Shown here: positions 1 to 10,174 of the stretch, one piece after another | Numbering within the stretch: position 1 is the stretch's first letter | Layout: every line of letters starts with the position of its first letter | Assembly (NCBI RefSeq): GCF_020360975.1 | Contig: NW_025408670.1 | Coordinates: forward strand, 3,658,001 to 3,722,000 | Length of the DNA stretch: 64,000 nt | Reading direction: 5' to 3' | Origin: Hirsutella rhossiliensis | Lineage: Eukaryota > Ascomycota > Sordariomycetes > Hypocreales > Ophiocordycipitaceae | Made by a program: the position numbers and the translations under genes | Notes under the pieces: generated by a model | Databases searched by the model: none | What the model saw: the letters and a program-made list of their open reading frames with translations, nothing else | Told to the model about the DNA's origin: nothing

Positions 1-1229
1 CATACCTAAGAATAATGTGCTGGTCTGAGAAGGCGCCTTGACGATGCCCCAGCGGCTGTTGAACTCGTCCTCGGTCGGGGCATACACTACGGACCGGAAG
101 GCTGTTGTGAAGGCACAGGGCCTCTTTTTCCGGCAGTGGCTCCGGTAGCTGCAGAGCGCCCGGGGTCTTCATCGTCTTGGGGCTCTTGCGGCGGGTCAAA
201 TGGGTCGTCATCGTCATAGTCGCCAAGCCAGCGCTTCTTCGCGTTTGTAGTGATGTTCTTCATGATATGCCACGTACAGACCTGTAGCTGTGAGTCCGGG
301 AAGGTAGCCGTCAATGCAGCGCGCAGCAGCGTCATAGTCAGTGATGATAACGTGTGGGATAAAGGCATTGCCGTCAGCCTCGCCTCTTAGCCTTGCCTTT
401 GACTGTAACCACTCGCGAAGCTGTATAAAACACCAGGTAAATGCGTTTGTGTCTTCGGAAGGACTAAACAGAAAGCCACAGGAAGATAGAGCCCAAGGCA
501 GTGATTCCATTGATCTCTAGCAGCTTGAGGCCATATCTATTCGTGTTGTTCGTTACGTCGGCCATCATAAGGTGTGAATGTTGTGCCCAAAGCCGCAAGG
601 CAGGGTCAAGGCCCACAATCTGGTAGAAGAAGCGATCCTCATCGTCAAGTAGCTCTTTATGGAAGGCACCTTCCTCGTCGAGCCTGGCAATAAGCGCTTG
701 TGTGGATGTATGTGCCCCAAGCTCCCGGAGACGAAGCCGGGCACAGATATTCGCGATGTCTTGCTCTGTTGCAGTAGCCGCGGGCTCTTAGCCCGAAGAG
801 CAAGAAGGATCTGCCGCGCCGTTAAGCCAGCATCGCGAGATAAGTCTTTAACCTGCTGGAGTTGATGTGGATGAAGGCGCCGGTATTCTGGGAAGGCGCC
901 GGCCCTATTGGCCTCATGGTTGTGCCTTGGGCACATCACAGAGATCCGCCAGAGGTCTCCCTCTAGCTTCAGGCGCACAACCTTGACTCTAAACGGGCAG
1001 GAAGTCCGCCTGGTGCCAGTCTTCCGGAGTCCTAACGAGGCTGACTTGTATTCACGGCCGCCGCATGCGCATACGATGTCGTAACGGCGTGGAGCCCATG
1101 TTCGTAGTTGCTTGGCTTGAACTTAACTATGGCGTAGCCTTGGCAGCGCGCATGCCGCTGGAGCTCGTCAAACGCATCGTCAAAGGTCTCAAAGAGTGGC
1201 ATATTGTTTGGCGGGGGCTGGAGAAGCAT
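1..1229 (-). pseudogene. Mutator-like (MULE) transposase, broken and cut by the window edge
   Basis: Read on the minus strand, pieces of one fungal MULE transposase follow each other in different frames. A FAR1-like DNA-binding start lies near 1229-1032 (FETFDDAFDELQRHARCQG). A region with CPRHNHEANRAGAFPEYRRL lies near 978-800. The transposase core lies near 510-90, with an ITDYDAAARCIDGYLP stretch and the motif QVCTWHIMKNITTNAKKRW typical of this family. At least two or three frame changes and an in-frame stop separate the pieces, so no functional protein can be made. The fragment runs off the left edge, and no terminal inverted repeat was found on the inner side. The family call rests on recalled motifs of fungal MULEs and is fairly secure; the exact frameshift positions are not. 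Confidence 0.7.
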
Positions 1230-2617
1230 CTTGGAGAAAGAACGGGTTGATTAGCTGCTTTGTGGCGGTTGTGTGCCTCTGGAAACTTAGCTACGCAGAC
1301 GCGATGTGGTATTGCGAGGTGGGTGGTTATCACGAGTTATTTTGGCTTGCGGTGTTGTACCAGGAGGCACTGCTTGCCGCGACGCCAATTGTGTGTATTA
1401 TGTGTGTTACGCGTCTACGTGTGGAGTCTTGCCAAGTACGGTAAGGTGCACAGGGAGACTAAAAATCGGGCACAGGGAGCGGAAAGGGGGCCTTCATGGA
1501 AAGGGTATTTCCATATTTAGATATGGAAAACCACCCTGATCTATATCAACCCAATCTTTTCGATCGTCTCAAGCCTTGAGCTTGCCTTCGGCATCCCCTG
1601 CGCAGATATGAATACAATCCTTACGGCAACCAGACGGTCCTCACAAACGCGTTTCCCTACAATATCCATTGGGATAAATACATTCAGATGTGGTCGGTTG
1701 TCATCCTGCGCTTTCCCTTTGAGAGTGTCTTGTTGGTGCCCCTGGCTCCGGTTCATCATCAGGTCGGTATAAAACAGAGCGAGGGCCAGACTCGCTCGGC
1801 GATGGGGACGGCACATGCCCGTACGTACACCAATCAAGACAAAGGAGGCGCCATGACCGTGAGAGCCGGGGACCCACCCGGACGGACCTGGCGGCACTGG
1901 CCGAGATGGAGTGTAACAGCTCAGGGGGCCGGCCATCTTGCATCCGAATTCCCACTTTTGTAGGAACTCTTCTTTCCAAAGGCACCGGCGGGCCTCCTTG
2001 ATAGTGTTAGACGAGTGGGGACAAAATGATGGGTCAAGACGTCATCACTCCAAGCCTCTTAACAGCACCTACTCACTACCTTGACATCGAGAGCGAGCAT
2101 AGCCAACAGGGGGGCAACGTCATGGCGGAACCAGGGTCAGATGGGTCCCGGTGCTTGATCTTGATGTCGGGTAAATGATGCAGCAGGGACGCGTGGTTCC
2201 CCAGTCGCTATATTTGCAATTGTCTGATTTTCCCTTCAATCCTACACATCTGGATGCTTGTACGCTTATATGGTTTTGTGACTCTGTGGGTAATAAGCGA
2301 TGTGTAGACCCAGTTTCTCCCGACCGTAATGTTTCCGTTGGGACACTTTTCTGTACATGCCGCCACGGATAGACATTTGGATGCGAATGGGTCAACAGAC
2401 GCGCATCAATTACTGCTCTCGTAATCGACTCTTAGTATCCCTTGAATCATCTCTGCTACGATCTCGGCCTTCGAATCTACAGCGGCGAGATCCTAAGCTT
2501 TCGACTCTTTGGAAAATCCTTCACTCTTGAGCCCCCATCTAGAAACCTTGGATTAAAATTAGCATCCATTACCGCGCTCTTCTAATATATACTTCATCTC
2601 TCCCCAATTAAGCATCT
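1230..2617. other. Non-coding, moderately AT-rich spacer
   Basis: Only short overlapping open frames occur on both strands. None has a recognisable domain, a credible intron or a codon bias like the genes to the right. The stretch may include the terminal part of the adjacent MULE, but no inverted terminus was recognised. Confidence 0.5.
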
Positions 2618-3757
2618 TCAGGGTCGATCCTCCGGGCGTTGAGCAATTGCCCTGGAAAAAACGTCTGTAATGCCCAGGGAAAATCGGTTGCTGGGGTGCA
2701 GAGTGCTACAGGTGTTCCTAGCAGTTTGCTTGGGAGGGGTGATTTGCGAGATATCCAGATGCTCCAGCGATCTGCACAGGTATAGAAACAGAGATATATA
2801 TCTCCAGCCGTCGAGTCCAAGTTTGTTCTTCTTGAGCACAACGCGCTCCACCACGCCTTGCACCTCGGGAGTCTGTTTCCGCTTCTCGCACCACGAGCCA
2901 GGCGATCGTTTGACAGCCAAGAGGCCCGCAAGAATAATTCGCAATCCTTCGTCACTCAATCCGCAGTTTTCAAGAACGATCTCCGTAACGGGAAATATTG
3001 CAAGATAGTCGCCCAACGTAACGATATCCGGCAGCTGTAGCCAGCAATCGGTCAAATCCAGTCTCTTCACGGCGCCCGTCGTCGGGCATAAATTTGCGCC
3101 ATTTGTAAGCTGCGCAGTAATCTTCTTGAGAATGGATGTTTCGCGTAACTTGCAACATCGGCGGTATATCCTTACCGCGTCCGTGATAGGTCGTGACGTT
3201 GTGTTGCCAGCTTGAGGCGTTCCGGTATAGCCGTGATTCTCGGTGGACGAGTTGCTGATGTTATTATAGACCTCAACGGGGACCAAACCATGTTCCTCGG
3301 CAACTCGACGGTGCCTTTTTCGCCTCTCCTCTCTCTTCTCTCTCCTATAGATGATGTCTTTGTCGTACTTGGCGGGCTCGCTCAGGCTGCCATCGGTTCC
3401 CTGTACCACACCAGGGCCTTCTGGTGCTTCTCCAACGTCGTTAACCATAAGGTTCTTAGGTTTCTGAGCGGTTTTTGCGTCGGCGTACACCGGCATTGGC
3501 GCAATCTCAACATCGACGCAAAACGACACTCGTTTTAGCCGAGTTTTGTCGAATCCCGGAACGAGACATCCATTCCTGCCTTCGTTGACATTTAGCGCCC
3601 TGAGCTCAACAAGACCATGACTTTGTTTTCGACTCGTGAGGCTGCTGCTTCTCAGTGTCGACAGCCGTCTAAAGACGTCGGATATATAGGCGTGGCTTGA
3701 CTTGGATGATGATAGTGTAGATCTCTTTCGGCCTTGAGACATGTCATGGGAGGGCAT
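2618..3757 (-). CDS. Truncated Mhp1-like leucine-rich-repeat protein
   Basis: This single-exon frame of 379 residues starts at ATG 3757. Residues 1-85 are basic and Ser-rich. A short KRVSFCVDVEIAPMP element follows, then a charged stretch and, from about residue 190, a leucine-rich-repeat-like half beginning RIYRRCCKLRE. This order (RVSF element, then YxRCCxLRE, then LRR) matches what I recall of the long fungal Mhp1-type cell-wall biogenesis proteins. Those are usually far longer and continue with many more LRRs. Here the frame stops shortly after SLEHLDISQITPPKQ, where the repeat array should continue, so the C-terminal part is missing. It may be a decayed duplicate kept beside transposon debris. 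Family placement is from memory of motifs; whether it is expressed cannot be judged. Confidence 0.55.
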   Translation of the reverse strand: MPSHDMSQGRKRSTLSSSKSSHAYISDVFRRLSTLRSSSLTSRKQSHGLVELRALNVNEGRNGCLVPGFDKTRLKRVSFCVDVEIAPMPVYADAKTAQKPKNLMVNDVGEAPEGPGVVQGTDGSLSEPAKYDKDIIYRREKREERRKRHRRVAEEHGLVPVEVYNNISNSSTENHGYTGTPQAGNTTSRPITDAVRIYRRCCKLRETSILKKITAQLTNGANLCPTTGAVKRLDLTDCWLQLPDIVTLGDYLAIFPVTEIVLENCGLSDEGLRIILAGLLAVKRSPGSWCEKRKQTPEVQGVVERVVLKKNKLGLDGWRYISLFLYLCRSLEHLDISQITPPKQTARNTCSTLHPSNRFSLGITDVFSRAIAQRPEDRP

Positions 3758-6059
3758 TCTATCCCACAGAGATTGGGCGGTGATTTACTCCCTGGACTAG
3801 GATTGCGGCGGCAACAGATGATGGGTAGAGCCTGCGTCTCCTTATGCTGAGCGAACAGAGGTAGCTCCTCCTCCTAATGGTCAAGAGGGCGATTAGAGTG
3901 GTGGTGTGACCGCGAATCGCCAAGGGGAAACTCAAGGAGCTTAAGACTTTTGTCGAGTCATTCAAGATCTTTGAGTCTGGCCGCCGAGGTAACGACCCTT
4001 AAAGAAGAATTTGCTAACAACGACAGATTATACGACTGTCTGAGCGTTCTTCAGGGTCCATCGGAGAATGGAAATGCGGGGCTAGGCCCAGGTAGCTTAG
4101 ATACGAAGAATCTGTCTAAAGTTTGGCGTTACGGACGGAGTCCTTCATTTCAGACAGAAGCCGACAAGTTTGAGGATATCGCTTTCCCCGTTCCTTTGCT
4201 AAGTCTAGTTCCCGTATCAAAGCTAGCCTCTTTCTTATTTACTCGTGCTCGCGTTAGTTGTAATAGATACGTAAAAACAGTTCCTTAAAAGCTGTCAAGA
4301 AGTGAGACCTGAGTGGGCACAGGTTGTGGTCGCGCCATCGACCCCCCTCGGCCACGCACGGCGCTGGTGCACGTACGCGACAAAAGGTAACGAATTGACT
4401 AAGCCGCCCGCTTGTCAATTAACCACACTTATCAACAGGCTAGGCTTTGCCTAGCCCCTTACAAAAGCTATAAAAACCAAGAGGACGGCGGCCGGGGAAC
4501 GAATCGACCGTATTGCAAAACCAGTTACGCGGAGGCTACAGCGAAATTTGCGTGCAGGGGCCAAGAATAGAGTGTTTGAAAGGCAAAATCGGAAACCCCT
4601 TTAGTCTCTAAGTATAACGTCGGCATTTAATATTACACAAGGCGCCCGAGCGCGCCCCACGTATAACAGTACGCTTCTGGTTTGGCCCGTGCCACATACA
4701 CTCTAACAATACAGAGGAGCAATATTCCCGTTTGGGACGGTTCGTCTCCGGCGTCATTGTCTCCCTAAGTTTAAGTGGTCGTGCGCAAGGGGCTCCTATC
4801 CCCCAAGACGGAACCGTATGCGGCCGAGTTTATAGAGAGGGGTGGATATGCTCTAGCGAACTTGCGATTGGCGAGCTGGCCATCGGAGGTCGGATACGGA
4901 GTAGTAACGCCCGAGGCACGGCTGGATGGCTCAATAAACTGGAAAGTAAAGGAACAGTAGCACCCGAAGTGCCACCAGAATAACATTGTTTAAGGCGAAA
5001 AAAAGTCATCCGCCAGGGCCGAAGAAGTGCTGACCGCAGCAATGATATCTAGTAGCAGTAGATAGAAAACGCTCCTCCTAGCCCGGAAAGTGCTCCACGA
5101 ATCCCATGCCGACATTTTCAGAGTAAAAGTAGTTTTAATAGAATAACGGGAGGCATTAATAACTGGAGAAAGGTATATAACACGCAATTTATTTAGCATA
5201 AAAATCCACGACTCTAACAGATGAAGAAATAAAGGCTACGTAGAAACCAGTAGACGTAACGAGGCCGGTAAAGGGGAGCTTAATGCTGTCGTCAGGAGCC
5301 GGTTTGGCACCTTTAACTACGAATAGACGAGCCCCCTTCCGTAGCTTTCCCGCCGTTACTTGAGATCTACAGTACATTAGTGTTATGCATGGCTGGGTAC
5401 CTGTTATGCGGTTTTAGGAGTCTGGCAGATCATAGGTATTCTTGTAGCTCGACCTCGTAGTATTTCTCTCTCTGCCATAGTCGCCTTTTTAAAGCCCAGC
5501 TCGGTGAACTACGTAGTTTATGGAGGGTGAAAATGAACCCAGGACGTACGTTTGCTCTGGAACTTCGTAACAAAGGATGTCGCGAGCACCTATAACTTAA
5601 AACCCGCGCACGGTTGACAGCCTAGGGAGACTTGATCCTATCGCCAGATATGGCGCATCGAGAAGATAGAGAAGGAGTTGGGCCAGACCAAGGGGGTAAG
5701 ATGCTACTTGAAGATTGTGGCAAGAAGCGGTTTCACCGCACAGCCACTAGATAACTATAGTTCTCGGCGAGTCGATTATCCGATCGCAACTGCTGCTACC
5801 ACAGAGTGTGATTGTCAAGCCCGCGGAGTTATCAAAGGTCTTTTTTTGGGTATCCGAAGTTATAATGCTTGATAAGTACAAGTGATGCCCTACTTTTTTA
5901 CGTCTTCTCTTCTGAACACATTATAATCTCTATCATTCCATATCCAGTCAGCAGTAAGCTCTCGCATCTTTATACAGGCTCTTATAGCCCTTTTAATTAC
6001 TTCCTGTTATTCATAAAGACAGATATCCTCACCCGCCCAAATTACCAAACATAAAAAAA
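3758..6059. other. Long gene-free stretch, weakly AT-rich
   Basis: No frame with a domain, signal peptide or splice structure was found. A TATA-like element (GCTATAAAAACC) lies at about 4467-4478, just after a perfect hairpin. Old transposon remains are likely but could not be assigned. The last 60 bases, rich in A, are the leader of the small secreted protein gene at 6060. Confidence 0.45.
4438..4456. repeat. Perfect inverted repeat (8-bp arms, 3-bp loop)
   Basis: GGCTAGGC, then TTT, then GCCTAGCC form a perfect hairpin. A TATA-like sequence follows about 10 bases downstream. It could belong to the promoter or LTR of a degraded element. Confidence 0.6.
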
Positions 6060-6734
6060 ATGAAAACTACTGGATCCGTTGGACTTTTTCTTGCTCTCGC
6101 AGCCACACTTGTCGCCTCGGCACCAACTGGGCTCCACGCTCGAGGTACGATCAGTCCTCCTCTCCCCGTCTGCATGTCTTCAAGTTACTATGTGTGCTAA
6201 TCTGCTCGTACTGTAGTTGCTAAGAAGGATGGAGGTGGTGGCGGCGGCGCCGAACTAGCCATGGGCATTATCTCGGGTGATCCCGCGGCAATTGTAAAAG
6301 GTTCCCAAGACATACAAGCCGAAAAGCAGGGCAAGAAGCAGAGTCAAGCCCAGCAGCAAGCTGGTACTGCGGCCCCTCCTGCCGCCGCCGCTTCTCCGGC
6401 TGCTGCTCCTCCGGCCGCTGCTCCTCCTCCTCCTGCTGCTGCTGCTGCTGCTGCTCCTCTTGCCGCCGCTGCTCCTCTTGCTGCCGCTGCTCCTGCCGCC
6501 GCCGCTCCTCCTGCTTCCGCCCCTCTCGCCGTCGCTCCTCCCGCCGTCGCCGCTCCTGCCGCCGCTCCTCTTGCCGCCGCTCTTCCGGCTGCTGCTGCTC
6601 CTCCGGCTGCTCCTCCTGCCGCCGCCGCTGCTCCTGCTGCCGCTGCTCTCGCTGCTGCTGCCGCTCCTCTTGCTGCCGGCGCTCCTGCTGCTCCTGCTGC
6701 TGCCGCTCCTGCCACGGGTAAACCTGCTGCTTAG
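6060..6734 (+). CDS. Small secreted Ala/Pro-rich protein, two exons
   Basis: Exon 1 is 6060-6144. The intron is 6145-6216 (72 nt; donor GTACGA, branch TGCTAAT, acceptor CTGTAG). Exon 2 is 6217-6734. The spliced product is 200 residues. It begins with a classical signal peptide (MKTTGSVGLFLALAATLVAS, cut probably after the APT that follows). A short LHAR segment and Lys/Gly-rich linker come next, then residues near 43-75 of mixed composition. From about residue 76 the rest is almost only Ala and Pro with a few Ser, Leu and Val. The tail comes from GCC/GCT/CCT triplets and looks like an expanded simple repeat. No known domain is present. The design (signal peptide plus low-complexity tail) fits a wall-associated or secreted structural protein; effector function is only a possibility. 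The A-rich sequence directly before the ATG suits a fungal start context. Confidence 0.65.
6370..6713 (+). repeat. GCY/CCT triplet tract inside the Ala/Pro-rich gene
   Basis: An imperfect run of GCC, GCT and CCT codons over about 340 bases. Because of the triplet period, long stop-free frames appear in other phases and on the other strand (poly-Ala, Ser/Gly/Arg-rich, Leu/Pro-rich). These are shadows of the repeat. Length variation between strains would be expected. Confidence 0.8.
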
Positions 6735-7240
6735 TATAGCGACCAAGAGGCTGTCATAACGGACTGCCAGGCTGGTCCTGTCTATTCAGGTGATTTAGAG
6801 TACCGAGGTAGATCAAATCGGATTATAAGGATAATTAGTTTTTTTAAGATGAGCTTTATATATAAAAGCTGTGCCTAAAGGTTACTAATATCCCGTATTA
6901 GTCTCTTAGACTACCTATTCCTATACTAATTTAATTTGGCATACCATATTAGCGAGCCGTTACTTTTAAACGTAATAATATTGTCGTGAAGCGTGGCCTG
7001 ATTTCGCAGCTCTCGGAGATATCCCTAGGCAAGAGGGATCAAGGAAGCTGAAAACAACCGGTATAGAAAAAGGAAGAAGGAGCTGAAAAGAGGTGCAGAA
7101 AGGAGGGTGGGGGAGAGAGGGGAAGCAGAAGTGGCGATAGCTTCCTATAGAGGTAGCGAGAGATAAGACGGATATGCCGACAACGGGCTGGAAAAGAGGG
7201 GGAAAACCCCAGCAAAAGGCTCGGTATTTAGTCAGACACC

Positions 7241-7470
7241 AAGGGCTCCTTTGAGCAGGATTTCCTTTGTTAATTGGGATGCTAGAAGGATATAAAGAGA
7301 GGCGTTAGATAGAGGAAAGAAGGACAATCAAGGGAATATAACAATCACTCCCCTATCACAATTATTGCCCTCTAAAGATTCAAAACAGCTTTGCCCTGCC
7401 GGTCTTACCCCTTTCTGCTAATTTTACCTTCGTGCATTTTATATGTACTCCTCGCATCTCTATTCGCGAG
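7241..7470 (+). repeat. Direct repeat, copy A (less mutated)
   Basis: Pairs with 7484-7715. Shared landmarks in order are CTTTGTTAATTGGGATGCTA, GGATATAAAGAG, GTTAGATAGA, CTATCACAATTATTG and GCTAATTTTACCTT. Copy A keeps G or C at most positions where copy B has A or T. Boundaries are approximate. Confidence 0.65.
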
Positions 7471-7483
7471 ATTAATCGGATAT

Positions 7484-7715
7484 TAAGGACTTAGCTAAAA
7501 AGGATTTTCTTTATTAATTAGGATATTAAAGGGATATAAAGTCGAGGGTTAGATAGAAGAAAAAAAGAAGGTTAAAGCAATATAATAATTTATTCTCTAT
7601 CGCTATTATTATCCTTAAAATATTTAAATAACTTTACCTTTCCTATCTAACCCCTTATTATTAATTTTACTTTAATAAATTTTATATATACTTTTTATAT
7701 CTCTCTTTATAAGAG
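7484..7715 (+). repeat. Direct repeat, copy B (AT-converted)
   Basis: Aligns by eye to 7241-7470 with small gaps. Matching landmarks are TTTATTAATTAGGATATTA, GGATATAAAGTC, GTTAGATAGA, CTATCGCTATTATTA and TTATTAATTTTACTTT. Most differences from copy A are G to A or C to T, in the direction expected of RIP. Confidence 0.65.
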
Positions 7716-8242
7716 TTATAAGCCTAAAAGGAATAGAATTCTTATACCTTTTACTGCTATAGAAAGTATATTTCCTTTTTCTTTTTTTTATTCTTTCTTT
7801 TAAAACCTTATTTTTCTACCTTTCTTATATAATAATATTAAGAACTAACTTCTATTTTACCTCTTATAGTACTTCCGTCTAGTTTCTTTTTTAGCGGAGG
7901 CACTTTATCGCTTATAGTATCGCTTCTAGACTTAAGGTGATTACTTAGCTGCTCGCTAAATATTTTTTTCCGCGCTACGAAATCGTTGTAATGCGATTTT
8001 TTCCGCTTCCTAATACTGTCGTGATACTCCTTAGACGCCTCTCAAGCCCTTCGCTCTAGATCCGGGATTACCCGGTTTCCTCACTGCTGTCTTGCCTGGT
8101 TCCTCCAACACGAGTATATCTGCCGGAGCTATATTAGGTCCGTTGTCCACTATCGCTTCGCATACGGCGATGGCCTCGCTCGAGGCGTAGTCATATAACT
8201 TCTAGACTAGCAACTAAGCATAAAAAGAATAGTAACTTCCCT

Positions 8243-8653
8243 TTAATGCGAGTGCTTTAACCCATACGTCCTGAGATAGCCCTGACCGCCGCAGTTTAAC
8301 GAGTTATCACCATAGCATGCTTTTACTAAACAATGCTTTTCGTCAACCTTTTTAGCCCGGACACGATCAATGGTTTTTTGACTGCCACACCAGCACTCGG
8401 CACCAGTTTGTACTCCTGCGCGCGTGAAGCCCTCTCTTTGACACATTTCCACACATGTCTCGGGCGTCATGTCGTAAAAGTGATATGCATACTTGACAAA
8501 AGGTAGGGTCCGATGGGCCCTATAGTCCTCGTAGCATCCTAGATTCTCCCAGTTACCAACTCTGGGTAGGACGCTTCCCGGATCACCGGTATCCGCGGCA
8601 GCGGCCGTAATAAAGGACAGAAAGGTAGTAACAACTGGAACGTCGGTCCTCAT
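8243..8653 (-). CDS. Small secreted protein with a single WSC domain
   Basis: The start is ATG 8653; frames extending further upstream begin only with GTG. The product has 136 residues. A signal peptide (MRTDVPVVTTFLSFITAAAA) is followed by one WSC carbohydrate-binding domain at about residues 34-131. That domain has the usual order: LGCYED, then ETCVEMCQREGFTRAG, then AECWCGS, then HCLVKACYGDNSLNCGG, ending in YLRTYG. Eight cysteines are placed as in WSC domains, which generally bind cell-wall glucans. There is no transmembrane segment or Ser/Thr-rich stalk, so it differs from the Wsc stress sensors and should be a free secreted lectin-like protein. No intron is needed. It lies between RIP-like DNA and a Cys-rich secreted protein, a setting typical of accessory secreted genes. 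Confidence 0.75.
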   Translation of the reverse strand: MRTDVPVVTTFLSFITAAAADTGDPGSVLPRVGNWENLGCYEDYRAHRTLPFVKYAYHFYDMTPETCVEMCQREGFTRAGVQTGAECWCGSQKTIDRVRAKKVDEKHCLVKACYGDNSLNCGGQGYLRTYGLKHSH

Positions 8654-9637
8654 ATTATCATAGGATAGAGGTATAAAGATAAAGGTTAAGTAAAAGGAAG
8701 GCGGGATCGATAAGTTAAGCAGGATAGATCGCAGAGAGCTCGCAATTTTATAAGATACGAAGACATTAGAAGTAAGATATCTACACTGGTGGTTATAAGG
8801 GAATCTATAGCATTCCACGACTTATAAAAGGCTAATCAGAATCGGGCTGCCATCGATTGCACCGTGTCCTTGAGAAATAACTAGTAGCGTGTTATAAAAT
8901 TAAATTCCTGGTCTATCTTTGATACATTCCTCGCTTTAAGAGGCTAGGAAGTTGACTTGTCTGTGGGCTGAACAGTGACGTCAGTTTCTTTAACAGGCAG
9001 CCAAGTCAATTCTGCGCCTTTTATCTTAGGAATTAACGTCGTTAACAGTCGCATAAACACCCTATGTGAAGCCTAACGGCAGTTTAGACGGCCTATAGAA
9101 GCGCAGACTGGCTTGTGGCTGTTAGACCATAGGAGCGTGCCACTCGCCCGACCGCTGCTATGGCTAGGTCCTGCCCGCCGAATTAATGCCAGCAGAGGCT
9201 TATTAACGACGGCCTCTTTCGACCTCTAAACTATAAGAGAACTCCGCAGCGGCGAAGATATCATCACAGCCGGCAGCTAATAGAGCATTCATTCCCGCTC
9301 TATTTTCGTAAAGAATTACAATTATAACGAAGAACGTTGTATAACTTTAATAACGTCTAATAATTTTCTCCTAATCGTTATAAAGTGGTTTATAACTCCC
9401 TCAACATAGCGGGATGGCAGTACCATAAAGTCAGAGCTAGTATGGACATCATTTAGGTCACGGCCATGAGCCCACACTCACAGTAAGTGCACCACACAGC
9501 ATATAACCACCTGTAAGAAGTCCAACAGATCAAGGATATATAATTCGTTGCGTCCCTTTTAAACTCCGGAGGCAGCACATCCTATTCTTAACAACACACC
9601 CATTTATTGTTCTCCTATCGTTCCTATCCTCATAGCC
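8654..9637. other. Spacer between two minus-strand secreted-protein genes
   Basis: No coding frame was recognised. It should hold the upstream region of the WSC gene (right of 8653) and the 3' end of the Cys-rich gene (left of 9638). Several TA-rich patches occur, for example 9300-9400. Confidence 0.5.
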
Positions 9638-10174
9638 TCAACTCAATACACACGTCTCACTTGTTTTAATACATTTTCCCTCGCACCACATCTTCCCCTT
9701 AGGGCAACAATCCTCCTTCTTCGGACTGCAAATACCGTTGCACAACTTCTTATTCTTAGGGCAACACTGGGAGTGACGAGCTATGCAATCTCCGTAGCAT
9801 TGTACCTTGCCTGAGGGGCAACACGCTTCACCCACCCAGATACACTTCCCACTACATTTCTTTTGCCCGTTTAAACATTTCCCTCCACAAAGCTTGTCGG
9901 AGCCAACGCATTTGCCTTTGCAAGCCTTTTGGCCTAGGCCGTTACATTTATTGCTTTTATTTTTCTTCTTAGCGTGTCCTATACATAGAGTAATATTAGG
10001 GCTATTGGCGCCTTACCTGGAGCCATCACCACCGTCATCGCCGGCGCCGAGGCCTCGTGCAACTAAATTGGACTGCTGTTGATAAACCTGAGCGGCGTTG
10101 AAAATTCCGGCTGCTAAGACCGTTACTCCGGAGGTAATGGTAAAACCACAGACGAAGGCGTTATAAAATCTCAT
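9638..10174 (-). CDS. Secreted cysteine-rich repeat protein, two exons
   Basis: ATG 10174 opens a signal peptide (MRFYNAFVCGFTITSGVTVL...). A short linker with GAGDDGGDG follows. The best frame-keeping model is exon 1 10030-10174, intron 9979-10029 (51 nt, donor GTGATG, branch CCTAAT, acceptor TATAG) and exon 2 9638-9978, giving 161 residues. A stronger donor, GTAAGG at 10016, would give a 38-nt intron and a premature stop, so the junction is uncertain. The mature part is Lys-rich and carries 20 cysteines in six modules of the form C-x-G-x-C: CKGKC, CGGKC, CSGKC, CYGDC, CNGIC and CEGKC. The last three are each introduced by CCPxxK. I recognise no named family; the pattern loosely recalls plant STIG1-like and granulin-like folds. 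It is a good candidate for an apoplastic effector or antimicrobial protein, by inference only. Confidence 0.6.

Larger units (their letters stand above)
6735..8242. other. Strongly AT-rich, RIP-like relic DNA
   Basis: There is no coding frame. Much of 7480-7990 is very AT-rich, with runs of TTTAA, ATATA and TTAATT. The stretch contains a diverged direct repeat (separate entries) whose differences are mostly transitions, which suggests past repeat-induced point mutation. Around 8000-8200 the composition returns to normal without any recognisable gene. Confidence 0.6.

Noticed and set aside
6344..6746. Long minus-strand frames (poly-Ala, and Ser/Arg/Gly-rich) opposite the Ala/Pro-rich gene
   Set aside because: They are products of the triplet repeat read in other phases; they have no signal peptide, intron or domain.
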